Assembly (NCBI RefSeq): GCF_002968635.1 | Contig: NZ_PVBN01000001.1 | Location: forward strand, 62,001 to 126,000 | DNA from: Neorhizobium alkalisoli | GTDB lineage: Bacteria; Pseudomonadota; Alphaproteobacteria; Rhizobiales; Rhizobiaceae | DNA: 64,000 nucleotides | Direction: 5' to 3' | Shown here: positions 18,204 to 27,915 of the stretch, in pieces | Layout of the letters: the number at the start of each line of letters is the position of its first letter | Numbering within the stretch: position 1 is the stretch's first letter | The notes under the pieces: generated by a model | The model's database searches: none | What the model was told of the DNA's origin: nothing | The model's input: only the letters and a program-made list of their open reading frames with translations | Position numbers and translations under genes: made by a program

Positions 18204-20237
18204 GTGAGAATTAGAGCCAAGATCAACCTTCTCGTCGGGCTGATGAGCCTCTTTGCCTGCCTCATTGGCGGTCTTTCGCTTTTTGCGGTCGAGAAGTACC
18301 GAGCCCAGAGCCAGCAATATGCGGATGTGGCCGATCGCGCTCATAACGGAGAGCATCTCAACCGGTTGGTCACTGCCGTGGTGATGGATGCGCGCGGTAT
18401 CTACGCGGCGAAAGACTCCGCAGCCGCCAAGCAGTTCGGTGAAGGGGTCACGAAGTCCCTGGCAGAAATGGAAAAGCTGCTTGCCGTGTGGCAGCCGAAA
18501 GTGCCGGCGGAGCAGAAGGCGATCTTCGAAAAATTGGTGGCGCGTTCGGCGGAGTTCAAGCAGTTCCGCAGCGAAACCGTCAGGCTTAGCCAGACGGAGG
18601 GCCCGGCTGCTGCCAACGTCCAGGGCAACAACGAAGGAAACCGCGCCAACCGCAAAGCCTACCAGGCCGAGATCGATGCGGTCGTGAAGATGGACCAGGC
18701 ACAGCTCGACGAGCTTAGCGCCGGCATGGATGCTTTCGGCAACATGGTCTTCTACAGCGTGCTTATCGTGACGGTGGTGGGCGTTGCCGGCGGCATGGCT
18801 TTTGGTCTCTATCTCGGACGCAAGGAGCTGAGCCAGCCCATTCTCGACCTCACGTCGTCGATGAAGACGCTAGCGGATGGAGATTACTCCGTGGATGTTC
18901 CGCTGGTCGGCCGCAAGGATGAAGTCGGCGACATGGCGGCAGCCGTCGAGGTTTTCAAGAAGAATGGCATCGAGGTGGCGCGGATGAATGCCTCCGAATC
19001 CACCATGCGCGGGAAGAACAACGAATTGCAGGCACTGATGTCTGCCGTGGTTGCCGCCGCGGCCGAGGGTGACTTCACCCGCCGCATCGACAAGCAGTGG
19101 GGGGAAGAGAGCCTCGACCGTTTCGCCAACAATGTCGATCAGCTGGTCGCAAGCGTCGACGCCGGCGTTTCGGAAACGCGGCGGGTCGTCAGGAGCCTCG
19201 CCGAGGGTGATCTTACCGACAGCATGAACGGCAATTTCAAGGGCGCGTTCGCCGAGCTGCAGCACAACGTCAACGCCACCATGGAGACGCTGCGCGGAAC
19301 GATGAACAATGTTCGGCACGCCAGCGGTTCCATGAACGGTAGCGCCGCTGAACTCAGCAAGGCCACCAATGACCTGTCGCGGCGCACGGAACAGCAGGCC
19401 GCTGCGCTGGAGGAGACTTCCGCCGCACTCGACCAGATCACGGCTGTGGTGCGGACTTCCACGGAAAGAGCCCACGAGGCAACCGTGATGGTGGGCGAGG
19501 CCAAGCAAAGCGCGGTGCAGTCGGGCGAGGTCGTGCGCAATGCCGTCGACGCCATGGGTCGGATCGAGCAGGCTTCGCGCGAGATTGCGCAGATTACCAA
19601 TGTCATTGACGAGATCGCCTTCCAGACGAACCTCCTTGCACTCAACGCGGGGGTCGAGGCTGCCCGTGCGGGCGAAGCCGGCAAGGGGTTTGCGGTCGTG
19701 GCGCAGGAAGTTCGGGAGCTCGCCCAACGCTCTGCAAACGCTGCAAAGGACATCAAGGCGTTGATCAGCAAGTCGGGCGACGAGGTCGCCGGCGGCGTGA
19801 TGCTGGTGCAGAAGACGGGCGAGGCGCTGTCCGAAATCGAGACCCGCGTGCTGCGCATCAACGATCATATTCACTCGATCGCGGTTGCCTCCCGCGAGCA
19901 GGCGACAGGGCTGGCGGAGGTCAATACCGCCGTCAACCAGATGGACCAGGTGACCCAGCAGAATGCCGCCATGGTGGAAGAGACCTCGGCCGCGACACAG
20001 AAGCTTTCTTCGGAAGCTGATGTCCTGTTTGCCATCGTCTCCAAATTCAACATCGGCCACCAGGAGCATCGCGCCGTCGAGCCTGTAAGATCTTCGCGCC
20101 CAGCGGTGGCAGCAGCTCCAGCTCCCCGTCCGCGTGTCTCTCCGGTCAAGGCGATGACTGGCGCGCTGACGCGTGCTTTCGGAGGAGCTGCTGCCGCCCC
20201 AGCAACCGCAGCGGCCGCGGATTGGGAAGAATTCTGA
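18204..20237 (+). CDS. Methyl-accepting chemotaxis protein
   Basis: A 677-residue transmembrane chemoreceptor. Start taken at GTG 18204 ([13 protein letters not shown]), seven bases behind GGGGGAA; a further upstream ATG would add 17 residues unlike the family. Span 1 is about 7-28, span 2 about 182-203, flanking a roughly 150-residue periplasmic domain that looks helical. HAMP and a second HAMP-like segment follow, then the methyl-accepting helices with the tip [42 protein letters not shown]. The C-terminus ends DWEEF, a xWxxF pentapeptide that docks CheR/CheB. The linker before it is Ala/Pro-rich. Ligand unknown. A terminator follows. Confidence 0.95.
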   Translation: MRIRAKINLLVGLMSLFACLIGGLSLFAVEKYRAQSQQYADVADRAHNGEHLNRLVTAVVMDARGIYAAKDSAAAKQFGEGVTKSLAEMEKLLAVWQPKVPAEQKAIFEKLVARSAEFKQFRSETVRLSQTEGPAAANVQGNNEGNRANRKAYQAEIDAVVKMDQAQLDELSAGMDAFGNMVFYSVLIVTVVGVAGGMAFGLYLGRKELSQPILDLTSSMKTLADGDYSVDVPLVGRKDEVGDMAAAVEVFKKNGIEVARMNASESTMRGKNNELQALMSAVVAAAAEGDFTRRIDKQWGEESLDRFANNVDQLVASVDAGVSETRRVVRSLAEGDLTDSMNGNFKGAFAELQHNVNATMETLRGTMNNVRHASGSMNGSAAELSKATNDLSRRTEQQAAALEETSAALDQITAVVRTSTERAHEATVMVGEAKQSAVQSGEVVRNAVDAMGRIEQASREIAQITNVIDEIAFQTNLLALNAGVEAARAGEAGKGFAVVAQEVRELAQRSANAAKDIKALISKSGDEVAGGVMLVQKTGEALSEIETRVLRINDHIHSIAVASREQATGLAEVNTAVNQMDQVTQQNAAMVEETSAATQKLSSEADVLFAIVSKFNIGHQEHRAVEPVRSSRPAVAAAPAPRPRVSPVKAMTGALTRAFGGAAAAPATAAAADWEEF

Positions 20238-20265
20238 TCCGATCGGCCTCATCAAACGAATACAG

Positions 20266-20301
20266 AAGCGGAGACGGATATCGTCTCCGCTTTCTCTTTT
20301 T
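20266..20301 (+). terminator. Rho-independent terminator of the chemoreceptor gene
   Basis: Perfect 11-base stem AAGCGGAGACG / CGTCTCCGCTT with a GATAT loop, followed by TCTCTTTTT. Confidence 0.92.
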
Positions 20302-20373
20302 GCACTGCCGAAAGAGGGGCTGGTAAAAAAGCGTTGAATCTCTAAAATAGTCGATCATCCGTTAGTTGGCCTG

Positions 20374-21906
20374 ATGTGGCCGAACCGGAATTCGGAAATG
20401 GAGACCCGCATGGACGGCGAGGTTCACACCTCGGGGCACTCGGGATCCTCGCCGGACGGCGCAGGACCGGAACCCATGCCGCGCCTTTTTGGCGGCCTTT
20501 CCGGCAGACTTCTCTGGCTCACCGTCATCTTCGTCATGCTGGCGGAAATCTTGATCTTCGTCCCGTCCGTCGCAGGCATGCGCATGAACTGGCTGCGCGA
20601 CAGGCTGGATACGGCTGCGGCTGCGGGTATCGTCATCGACGGCTTGCAGCCGTCGGAGCTTCCCCGCGCGGTGCAGGACGATACGCTTCTGGCGACCGGC
20701 ACGAAGGTCATCGCGCTCAAGAAGGATGGCACCTCCCGTCTGCTGGCCGCTGCCGACATGCCGCCGCAGGTGGACCAGGTCTTTGACCTCACGGATGTGT
20801 CGATGCTGGTTTCCATGCGCGATGCGCTCGATACCCTGTTCCTGGGCGGCGGCCGTGTCATGCGCGTTTTCGGGCCGATCGGCGACAGCGACATGATCAT
20901 CGAGCTGGTCATGACCGACGATGCGCTGCGCAAGGACATGCTGAAATATTCGAAGATGATGTTTCTGCTGTCTTTGCTGATTTCGCTGATTACGGCGGTG
21001 CTCATCTTCCTGGCCATCAACCGGATGATGATCATGCCGATCCGCAGGCTGACCCACAGCATGCAGCATTTCTCCGAATATCCGGAAGACCCGAATCGCG
21101 TCTTTACCGGTGACCGGTCGCGCGGAGAGCTCGCCGTCGCCGGACGGCACCTCGCCTCTATGCAGGTGGAACTGCAGCGCACCCTGAAACAGCAGAAGAA
21201 CCTTGCCGATCTCGGCCTGGCGGTCTCCAAGATCAATCACGACATGCGCAACATCCTGGCGTCGGCCCAATTGATGTCCGACCGGTTGACTGATGTCGAC
21301 GACCCGATGGTGCGCAGTTTTGCGCCGAAGCTCCTGCGGACGATCGATCGGGCCGTGGGTTACACGAGCGAAGTATTGGCCTATGGGCAGGCATCCGAAG
21401 CTGCGCCGCGCCGCCGCCGAATTCGTCTTGCCGATCTCTGCCAGGACGTGCGCGACATCCTTGCCATCGACCCTGACGCCAGCATCGAATTTCTCGATCA
21501 GATCCCCTCCGATGTCGAGGTGGATTGCGACAGCGAGCAGCTTTTCAGGGTCATCCACAATATCTGCCGCAATGCCTTGCAGGCCCTTGTGAACTTCGAC
21601 CCCGAGGACACGTCCATGGTCCGGCGCATTACCGTCTCGGCGCATCGGATCGGCAGCGTCGTCAGCATCACGGTCGACGATACCGGCCCCGGCATGCCGC
21701 GCAAGGCGCGGGAAAACCTGTTTTCCGCCTTCCGCGGCTCGGCCCGTTCGGGCGGCACGGGTCTTGGTTTGGTGATTGCCCGCGAGCTCGTTCTAGCGCA
21801 CGGCGGCACAATCGCGCTGGTGGAAAAGCCCGGTCCCGGAACCCAGTTCAGGATCGAGATTCCCGACCGGCCGGTTTCGCTGGACGACTACCGGGCCCGG
21901 GCCTGA
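20374..21906 (+). CDS. Orphan membrane sensor histidine kinase
   Basis: A 510-residue sensor kinase. A hydrophilic N-terminus leads to span 1 (about 46-68), a periplasmic domain of about 125 residues, span 2 (about 196-218) and a HAMP segment (MPIRRLTHSMQHF). The phosphoacceptor helix reads GLAVSKINHDMRNILASAQLMSDRL with His289 in an HDMRN context rather than the common HELRTP. The ATPase domain has the N box IHNICRNALQAL, G1 VDDTGPGMP and G2 GGTGLGLVIAREL. No response regulator lies beside it, so the partner is elsewhere. The start is uncertain: ATG 20374 and ATG 20398 are both possible. Confidence 0.87.
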   Translation: MWPNRNSEMETRMDGEVHTSGHSGSSPDGAGPEPMPRLFGGLSGRLLWLTVIFVMLAEILIFVPSVAGMRMNWLRDRLDTAAAAGIVIDGLQPSELPRAVQDDTLLATGTKVIALKKDGTSRLLAAADMPPQVDQVFDLTDVSMLVSMRDALDTLFLGGGRVMRVFGPIGDSDMIIELVMTDDALRKDMLKYSKMMFLLSLLISLITAVLIFLAINRMMIMPIRRLTHSMQHFSEYPEDPNRVFTGDRSRGELAVAGRHLASMQVELQRTLKQQKNLADLGLAVSKINHDMRNILASAQLMSDRLTDVDDPMVRSFAPKLLRTIDRAVGYTSEVLAYGQASEAAPRRRRIRLADLCQDVRDILAIDPDASIEFLDQIPSDVEVDCDSEQLFRVIHNICRNALQALVNFDPEDTSMVRRITVSAHRIGSVVSITVDDTGPGMPRKARENLFSAFRGSARSGGTGLGLVIARELVLAHGGTIALVEKPGPGTQFRIEIPDRPVSLDDYRARA

Positions 21907-22044
21907 TGCTATTAGGTGTTACTTCTCAACGGCTTGAGTGAGAAGTGACAGTAAAATGACGTTGCCCTCGGTAAAATCGCTTGCAATCTTTCGCGGCACC
22001 CATTAGAGGATCGCCACGCAAGCGGTAACGCACTGCTTGCCTAC

Positions 22045-22121
22045 GCACCCGTAGCTCAGCTGGATAGAGCACCAGACTACGAATCTGGGGGTCAGGAGTT
22101 CGAATCTCTTCGGGTGCGCCA
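22045..22121 (+). tRNA. tRNA-Arg (anticodon ACG)
   Basis: A full cloverleaf can be drawn: acceptor GCACCCG/CGGGTGC, D arm GCTC-GAGC, anticodon stem CCAGA/TCTGG with loop CTACGAA (anticodon ACG), T arm with TTCGAAT, discriminator G and encoded CCA. No integrase or duplicated 3' end follows. Confidence 0.97.
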
Positions 22122-22237
22122 TTTTCTCCCACATCAACGATACTCTCCCGAAGCGACGCGAACTGCCACTTGCCTGTTGATCCTCGTCGCTGGCCGTGCC
22201 ACGTGCAAGGTGAAGTGTTCTTCCGCGAGGGGCGGCA

Positions 22238-23773
22238 ATGGATCGAGATGGCGGCGTTGTGGATCTGAGGGAGCGGCCGGGGCAGGGCGGCAGGCTCGCG
22301 AATTTTCTGGCGGGCGGATTGTGGCCGGCGACGCTTTTTTTTGGCCTCTATTTTATCCTCAGCATCGTTGCACGCTTGGCTTTGCCCCATTCGCTGACAC
22401 TCGATGAGGCCGAGCAGTCGCTGTTCTCGCAATATTGGCTCGCCGGTTACGGCCCGCAGCCGCCCTTCTACAACTGGCTACAGAACACCTTTGTAAGCGT
22501 CATGGGGATCTCGCTGCTCGCGTTGACGCTCCCGAAGTTCGCGATGCTGCTTCTTTGCTATCTCTTCTTTGGTTTGGCGGCGCGGGAGATCGACGGGCGG
22601 CCGGGCTTCGTGGCGATGGCGATGCTCAGCCTGCTGACCCTGCCGCAGGTCTCCTACATGCCTCAGCAGGATCTCACGCATACGGTCGCGGTTCTGATGG
22701 CGACCTCGCTGTTTCTCTACGGCTTGTTCCGAACGCTCGCCCGTCCGGATTGGGCAGGTTATGCCGTGCTGGGGCTGGCGATCGGCATCGGCACCATATC
22801 GAAATACAATTTTGTGCTGCTCCCCGCAGCGACGGTCGTCGCCGTCTTTGCCGACAGGGAATGGCGCGCCCGCCTCTTTGATATCCGTATCCTGCTGACG
22901 GCGGCGATCAGCCTGGCGATCATCATGCCGCATGCGCTCTGGCTGCTCGGTAATCTCGATCTGGCAACCAGGGGCACGATCAGCAAGATGGTCGAAGCGA
23001 ACGCCCCGCATGGAATTGCCCGCATTGCCCGCGCCCTCGGCTCGCTCGTGCTCGCCTGCATCGCTTTCGGCGCCCTGACCGTGGTCATTTTCGCGGTAGC
23101 CTTCAAAGGGCAGGTCAGGCAGGCTTTGAAAATGAGCACCCGATGGACCCGTCTCCTGGGGATCACGATGCTGGTTTCGCTGCTTGGCGTGGTTCTGGTG
23201 ATCCTTTTCGCGGGCACGACGAAAATCACCGAACGCTGGTTGGATCCCTATCTTCTGGTGCTGCCGCTTTACCTGCTGCTGAAGTTCAGAGGGGCTGGAG
23301 CGGACATCGTGGGCAGCCTCAAGCGGTTCGTGCCAGTTTTCCTGGTCATCATGGTGGTTACGCTGATCCCGCTGGCGGCAAAGACGGTGACGGCAGGAAT
23401 GACCGGCGGTTATACGAGGATCAATTATCCATTCGCACGCATCACCGAAACGCTGAAAGCGGAGGGGCAGCCGTCGCTGATCGTTGCCGGCGGTACTCAC
23501 TTGGGCGGAAATATGCGGCTGCGGTTCCCCGGCACTCCCGTGGTCGATCCGGGCCGGCCTATCGCGGGATTTCCGCCTGCGGAGTCTCTACAATCGCCAA
23601 TCCTGCTCATCTGGCCGATCAATGCGGATACGGTGCAACAGCCGCCCTTTGTTCTTCCGCCGGAAGTGTCCGCGCTGGGCCTTACGGCCTCTCCGCTGCA
23701 GTCCCTGTCGTTTCCGCATGAATATGGTGATGGCACAACCGGATTGAACCTCGGTTATCTCTGGCTTCGTTGA
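22238..23773 (+). CDS. GT39/ArnT-like membrane glycosyltransferase
   Basis: A 511-residue polytopic protein with about eleven hydrophobic spans. The first external loop carries HSLTLDEAEQSLFSQYWLAGYGPQPPFYNWLQ, corresponding to the acidic DE motif and substrate loop of PMT/ArnT-type (GT-C) glycosyltransferases that use polyprenyl-phosphate sugars at the periplasmic face. A C-terminal domain of about 120 residues follows the last span. GAGGGGCGGCA is the ribosome site of ATG 22238. No LPS cluster surrounds it, so the acceptor (lipid A, glycan or protein) cannot be told. Confidence 0.83.
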   Translation: MDRDGGVVDLRERPGQGGRLANFLAGGLWPATLFFGLYFILSIVARLALPHSLTLDEAEQSLFSQYWLAGYGPQPPFYNWLQNTFVSVMGISLLALTLPKFAMLLLCYLFFGLAAREIDGRPGFVAMAMLSLLTLPQVSYMPQQDLTHTVAVLMATSLFLYGLFRTLARPDWAGYAVLGLAIGIGTISKYNFVLLPAATVVAVFADREWRARLFDIRILLTAAISLAIIMPHALWLLGNLDLATRGTISKMVEANAPHGIARIARALGSLVLACIAFGALTVVIFAVAFKGQVRQALKMSTRWTRLLGITMLVSLLGVVLVILFAGTTKITERWLDPYLLVLPLYLLLKFRGAGADIVGSLKRFVPVFLVIMVVTLIPLAAKTVTAGMTGGYTRINYPFARITETLKAEGQPSLIVAGGTHLGGNMRLRFPGTPVVDPGRPIAGFPPAESLQSPILLIWPINADTVQQPPFVLPPEVSALGLTASPLQSLSFPHEYGDGTTGLNLGYLWLR

Positions 23774-23845
23774 AGGCCGTAGGGAACCTGATATATCTCT
23801 GGCCAAGGTCGTAAAGCGACCAGAAAAACCTCAAGGAGATCCCGG

Positions 23846-24547
23846 ATGGCGGAAAAGGTGGCGCTGATCACCGGTGGCGGGCGCGGAATGGGCGAAGCGA
23901 TCGCCCGTCAACTTCATGCCGAGGGATATAAACTGGCGCTGATGTCGCCTTCGGAAAGCTGCGAAAAGCTGGCAGGAGAACTGGGTGGGGTCGCCTCTCG
24001 AGGCGTTGCCGAGAAGGCGGAAGACATCCAGTCGATATTCGACCTGACCATGAAGACCTACGGTCGGATCGACGCGGTCGTGAACCATACCGGCCATCCG
24101 CCCAAGGGAGATCTGCTGGACATTTCGGACGAGGCCTGGACGCTTGGGTCCGACATGATGATCCTGTCGCTGGTGCGTATGGCCCGCCTTGTCACGCCGG
24201 TTATGCAGAAACAGGGCAAGGGCGCCTTCGTCAACATCACCACTTTCGCGGCCTACGAGCCGTCGCTGGTCTTCCCCGTTTCCTGCACCTACCGCGCGGC
24301 GGCGGGCGCTTTCACTAAGCTCTATTCCGATCGGTATGCGGCCGACAATATCCGGATGAACTGCATCCTGCCGGGATATATCGACAGCCTCAACCATAAG
24401 CCGGAAACGGCCGACAAGGTGCCGATGAAAAGAATCGGTCATGTGGAGGAGATCGCCAAGACGGCGGCGTTCCTGCTCTCCGATGGCGCTGGCTATATCA
24501 CCGGTCAGAACATCCGCGTCGATGGCGGCGTCACACGTCACGTCTGA
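23846..24547 (+). CDS. SDR-family oxidoreductase lacking the catalytic Lys
   Basis: A 233-residue Rossmann protein of the short-chain dehydrogenase family. TGGGRGMG (9-16) binds the nucleotide, and the C-terminus (AAFLLSDGAGYITGQNIRVDGGVT) is typical. The active site is unusual: Tyr149 is followed by Arg-Ala-Ala-Ala, so the YxxxK Lys position is Ala153, and the NNAG motif reads NHTG (80-83). The sequence is otherwise well kept, so it may be a non-canonical enzyme or have another role. AAGGAG lies eight bases before ATG 23846. It is 14 bases upstream of the proline-racemase-like gene, clearly one operon. Confidence 0.87.
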   Translation: MAEKVALITGGGRGMGEAIARQLHAEGYKLALMSPSESCEKLAGELGGVASRGVAEKAEDIQSIFDLTMKTYGRIDAVVNHTGHPPKGDLLDISDEAWTLGSDMMILSLVRMARLVTPVMQKQGKGAFVNITTFAAYEPSLVFPVSCTYRAAAGAFTKLYSDRYAADNIRMNCILPGYIDSLNHKPETADKVPMKRIGHVEEIAKTAAFLLSDGAGYITGQNIRVDGGVTRHV

Positions 24548-24561
24548 TCGGAGGGAACGAG

Positions 24562-25599
24562 ATGAGGTGGAAGCGCACCATTCAACTGCTGGACGTCCAT
24601 TGCGAAGGGGAGATCGGCAAGGTCGCGATCGGGGGCGTTCCGAAAATCCCAGGCGAAACACTCGCTGCGCAGCTTCAGTGGCTGAATACCGATCCGAAGG
24701 GCAGGGAGCTTCGCCGCTTTCTCTGCCTCGAGCCGCGGGGTGCGCCGATCGGTTCCGTCAACCTGCTTTTGCCGGCGAAACACCCGGACGCAGATGCCGC
24801 CTTCATCATCCTGCAGCCGGACCAGGCGCACGCAAGTTCCGGCTCCAATTCGATCTGCGTCACGACGGCCCTGCTGGAATCGGGAATCGTCGAGATGAAA
24901 GAGCCGGAGACGGTCGTGACCCTGGAAACAGCGGCTGGCCTGGTGAAGGCAATGGCAACCTGCCGCGATGGACGCTGCGAAAAGGTGAAACTCACCATGG
25001 TGCCGTCCTTCGTGCATGACCTCGATGTGACGCTGGAGACGCCGCAATGGGGCCGGATCAAGCTCGATCTTTGTTACGGCGGCATCTTTTACGCCCTTGT
25101 CGATGTCAGCCAGATCGGCCTGACGATCGAAAAGAGCAATGCTGCGGGGCTCGTTCAGGCGGGAATGGTGCTGAAGGATCTGATCAACAGCGAAATCCCG
25201 GTCGTCCATCCGGAAATCCCCGCGATCTCCGGCGTCGCCTACGTCATGTTCCGGGATACGGAGCCGGACGGCACGGTCCGTACCTGCACGACCATGTGGC
25301 CAGGCCGTGCGGATCGCTCTCCTTGCGGAACCGGGAATTCGGCCAATCTGGCGGCGCTTCACGCGCGCGGCCGGGTGAGGGTGGGCGACATATTCAGGTC
25401 GCGCTCGATCATCGGCTCCCAGTTCGAAGTGGGGCTTGCAGCGGAAACGACGGTTGCGGGCAAGCCGGCGATCATTCCCACGATCACCGGCCGCGGCTTT
25501 ACGTTTGGGCTTCACCAGATTGCGCTCGATCCCTTTGACCCGCTGGCAGAAGGTTTCGCAATGACCGATGTCTGGGGCCCCTCCGCAGGGGAGATCTAG
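24562..25599 (+). CDS. Proline racemase superfamily protein (Ser/Cys type)
   Basis: A 345-residue protein of the proline racemase / hydroxyproline 2-epimerase / trans-3-hydroxy-L-proline dehydratase superfamily. The first catalytic site (MCGH in racemases) reads SSGSNSI, so Ser93 replaces the Cys; the second is kept in DRSPCGTGNSANLAAL (Cys256). Family knowledge: Cys/Cys, Ser/Cys and Cys/Thr subgroups exist, the Ser/Cys type being linked mainly to 4-hydroxyproline epimerisation; I recall this and cannot check it. The paired SDR upstream suggests a small hydroxyproline-type or other amino-acid pathway. Its stop sits inside a palindrome shared with the convergent Sel1 gene. Confidence 0.88.
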   Translation: MRWKRTIQLLDVHCEGEIGKVAIGGVPKIPGETLAAQLQWLNTDPKGRELRRFLCLEPRGAPIGSVNLLLPAKHPDADAAFIILQPDQAHASSGSNSICVTTALLESGIVEMKEPETVVTLETAAGLVKAMATCRDGRCEKVKLTMVPSFVHDLDVTLETPQWGRIKLDLCYGGIFYALVDVSQIGLTIEKSNAAGLVQAGMVLKDLINSEIPVVHPEIPAISGVAYVMFRDTEPDGTVRTCTTMWPGRADRSPCGTGNSANLAALHARGRVRVGDIFRSRSIIGSQFEVGLAAETTVAGKPAIIPTITGRGFTFGLHQIALDPFDPLAEGFAMTDVWGPSAGEI

Positions 25600-25605
25600 A
25601 TCTCC
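25590..25605. repeat. Perfect 16-bp palindrome holding both convergent stop codons
   Basis: GGAGATCTAGATCTCC reads the same on both strands; its central TAG is the stop of the rightward gene, and the overlapping TAG on the other strand ends the leftward gene, so both proteins end in Glu-Ile. It has no T-tract, so any terminator role is weak. Confidence 0.6.
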
Positions 25606-26522
25606 TTGCCGGTGGTCGTGGGAGTGTTCATGTCGCCCGGTTTCAGCACGAGCGAGTTGACGCTTTCAGATTCCGTTGGGTCGGCTGGCGCCGGAACGGC
25701 ACCGAGTTCCTGCATCTGCAGGAATTTGTAGGCGCCGAAAACGTCGCCGCTCTCGCCGGCCTCGCGGTACATTTCGGCTGCCTTGACGACATTGGCTTCG
25801 ATGCCTTCGCCGGCTTCATACATCAGCCCGAGATTGATCATGGCGTCCGTATTGCCGCGTTGTGCGGCCAGATCGTACCAGGCGATAGCCGTCTGATCGT
25901 CCTCCGGCACGAGATGACCTTCGTCATAGATCGCGCCGATGTTGAAGGCGGCGGTGTCGTCACCTTCGGCTGCAGCCTTGCCGAACCACTGCAGGGCGCT
26001 TTGAACGTCCGATTTCGTGCCGAGCCCGTCGCGATAGGCGACACCCAGGTTATAGGCGGCAAGCACGTTACCGCTCTGGGCTGCTTCCTGGTAAAATTTG
26101 AATTCCGCCTGTTCGTCGCCCAACCGGCCCATCAACATGCCGAAATTCACTTTCGCGGCCGGATATCCGGCCTGGACGGCGACATTATAGGCGCTCATCG
26201 CCTGATCCGCCTGCTGAGCCTTGTTGAGAGCGCGGCCGAGCTGATAGGCGAAACGCGGATTGCCGGTGCTTTCGAAGGCCACGCGACAGGCGTCGACTGC
26301 GGTTCCATCGATTTCACCGATGTCGACCGGTGCGAACTCGTTGTTGCGCTGCTGATCATAGGGGCTCCCGGCGAGCCGGTCGCATTCGCCCTGCATGGTC
26401 GAGACGAGCTTCAGGCTTGCGCGCTCCTCGGCGCCCGGGGAAGCCGTCAGTGCGCAAAGCGCAACGACAGTGCCAGTGGCAAAGGCGAATCCCTTGTTGA
26501 CTTTAAAGACGCGGGATTTCAT
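25596..26522 (-). CDS. Exported Sel1/TPR-repeat protein
   Basis: A 308-residue protein with an N-terminal signal-like segment (about 10-30, GFAFATGTVVALCALTASPGA). From about residue 90 it is built of Sel1-type helical repeats: FAYQLGRALNKAQQADQAMSAYNVAVQAGYPAAKVNFG, AAYNLGVAYRDGLGTKSDVQSALQWFGKAAAEGDD, AAFNIGAIYDEGHLVPEDDQTAIAWYDLAAQRG, AMINLGLMYEAGEGIEANVVKAAEMYREAGESGD. Such repeats scaffold protein-protein contacts, in rhizobia often in envelope or exopolysaccharide signalling (ExoR is a Sel1 protein, but this is not ExoR). No enzymatic domain. It is transcribed alone. Confidence 0.85.
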   Translation of the reverse strand: MKSRVFKVNKGFAFATGTVVALCALTASPGAEERASLKLVSTMQGECDRLAGSPYDQQRNNEFAPVDIGEIDGTAVDACRVAFESTGNPRFAYQLGRALNKAQQADQAMSAYNVAVQAGYPAAKVNFGMLMGRLGDEQAEFKFYQEAAQSGNVLAAYNLGVAYRDGLGTKSDVQSALQWFGKAAAEGDDTAAFNIGAIYDEGHLVPEDDQTAIAWYDLAAQRGNTDAMINLGLMYEAGEGIEANVVKAAEMYREAGESGDVFGAYKFLQMQELGAVPAPADPTESESVNSLVLKPGDMNTPTTTGKEI

Positions 26523-26680
26523 TGTGTGCTCCGCTTCACAGATCCTTAAGATTGACTAACGAACGCCTAAAGCGGACGCGGGTTCCTTGCGTCTCGGGCT
26601 TTCCGCCGCGATCTCTTCTTCCTATTCTGCACATTTGCGTGATGCTTGATATTTGGCAGATGAGATGCCCGGTACCGGCT

Positions 26681-26699
26681 CAATCATCACATGTGATTG
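26681..26699. promoter_or_regulatory. Palindrome upstream of the dihydroorotase gene
   Basis: CAATCA-TCACATG-TGATTG, with the inner perfect 12-mer ATCACATGTGAT, lies about 58-76 bases before ATG 26757. It could be an operator for pyrC or for the divergent Sel1 gene. No second copy was found in the window. Confidence 0.35.
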
Positions 26700-26756
26700 T
26701 TTTGGATGAGTCGTTGGTGGTATGCGGGTGCAATCGAACACTTCCGGAAGCTCCTG

Positions 26757-27794
26757 ATGAAGACACTCACTCTCCGCCGCCCCGATGATTGGCATCTGCA
26801 TCTGCGCGATGGCGCGGTCCTGGAAGGCGTGATCGGCGATACGAGCCGCCATTTCGCCCGCGCCATCATCATGCCCAACCTCGTGCCGCCGGTGGTGACG
26901 ACGGCCGACGCGTGGGCCTATCGCGATCGCATCCTCGCAGCCCTTCCCGCGGGCGACCGGTTCGAGCCGCTGATGACGCTCTATCTCACGGAGAGCACCG
27001 ATCCGAGCGACGTGGAGGAGGGCCGCAAAAGCGGCCTCATCACCGCAGTAAAACTTTACCCTGCGGGTGCCACCACCAATTCCCATGGCGGTGTCCGGGA
27101 CATCGACAAAGCCATGCCGGTGCTGGAGCGCATGGCAAAAATCGGTCTGCCGCTCTGCGTGCATGGTGAGGTAACGACACCGGAGGTGGATATCTTCGAC
27201 CGTGAAGCCGTGTTCATCGAGACGGTCCTCGACCCGCTGCGCCGGCGCCTGCCCGAACTTAAGATTACTATGGAGCATGTGACGACCGCGGACGGGATCG
27301 ACTACATCAAGTCGTCCAAGAGCAATCTGGCGGGATCCATCACCACCCACCATCTGATCATCAATCGCAATGCCATCCTGGTCGGCGGCATTCGTCCGCA
27401 TTACTATTGCCTGCCGGTCGCCAAGCGCGAGAACCATCGCCTGGCGCTTCGTGCCGCGGCGGCCTCTGGCGATCCACGCTTTTTCCTCGGCACCGATTCC
27501 GCTCCGCACGTCGATCCGTTGAAGGAATGCGCCTGCGGCTGCGCCGGCATATACACCTCCGTAAATACCATGAGCTGCCTGGCCCACGTATTCGAGCAGG
27601 AAAATGCCTTGGACAAGCTCGAGGCATTTACCTCGCTCAGCGGTCCGGCATGGTACGGGCTGAAGCCGAATGACGAAATGATCACGCTTGAGAAGCGGGA
27701 TCAGCCGGTGAATTTCCCAAGCAAACGCGATACTGGTGCGGGACTGATCACAGTCTTCGACCCCGGGTTTCCGCTGCATTGGGAGGTGCTTTAA
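26757..27794 (+). CDS. pyrC: Dihydroorotase (class II, homodimeric)
   Basis: A 345-residue zinc amidohydrolase closing carbamoyl-aspartate to dihydroorotate in pyrimidine synthesis. [10 protein letters not shown] (metal His pair), [33 protein letters not shown] (carboxylated Lys), [24 protein letters not shown] and LGTDSAPH (catalytic Asp) are all present in the order of E. coli-type PyrC. ATG 26757 ([16 protein letters not shown]) gives the normal length; GGAAG lies upstream. A diguanylate cyclase gene separates it from pyrE. Confidence 0.95.
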   Translation: MKTLTLRRPDDWHLHLRDGAVLEGVIGDTSRHFARAIIMPNLVPPVVTTADAWAYRDRILAALPAGDRFEPLMTLYLTESTDPSDVEEGRKSGLITAVKLYPAGATTNSHGGVRDIDKAMPVLERMAKIGLPLCVHGEVTTPEVDIFDREAVFIETVLDPLRRRLPELKITMEHVTTADGIDYIKSSKSNLAGSITTHHLIINRNAILVGGIRPHYYCLPVAKRENHRLALRAAAASGDPRFFLGTDSAPHVDPLKECACGCAGIYTSVNTMSCLAHVFEQENALDKLEAFTSLSGPAWYGLKPNDEMITLEKRDQPVNFPSKRDTGAGLITVFDPGFPLHWEVL

Positions 27795-27915
27795 AAGTAA
27801 TTCCTAATCAAAACAAGGTTAGTAACATTGATACTTTAGAAGTAACCTTTTGGAGAGGATCGAGATCTAGCTTCGATGCAAGATTTTCCGGCGGGTAGAC
27901 CGAAGAGAAGCTGGC

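Noticed and set aside
18870-20255. Long open frame opposite the chemoreceptor signalling domain
   Set aside because: Shadow of the MCP; the plus-strand protein has all conserved chemoreceptor features.
22045-22237. Genomic-island attachment at tRNA-Arg(ACG)
   Set aside because: No integrase, duplicated tRNA 3' end or composition change follows; the next gene is an ordinary glycosyltransferase.
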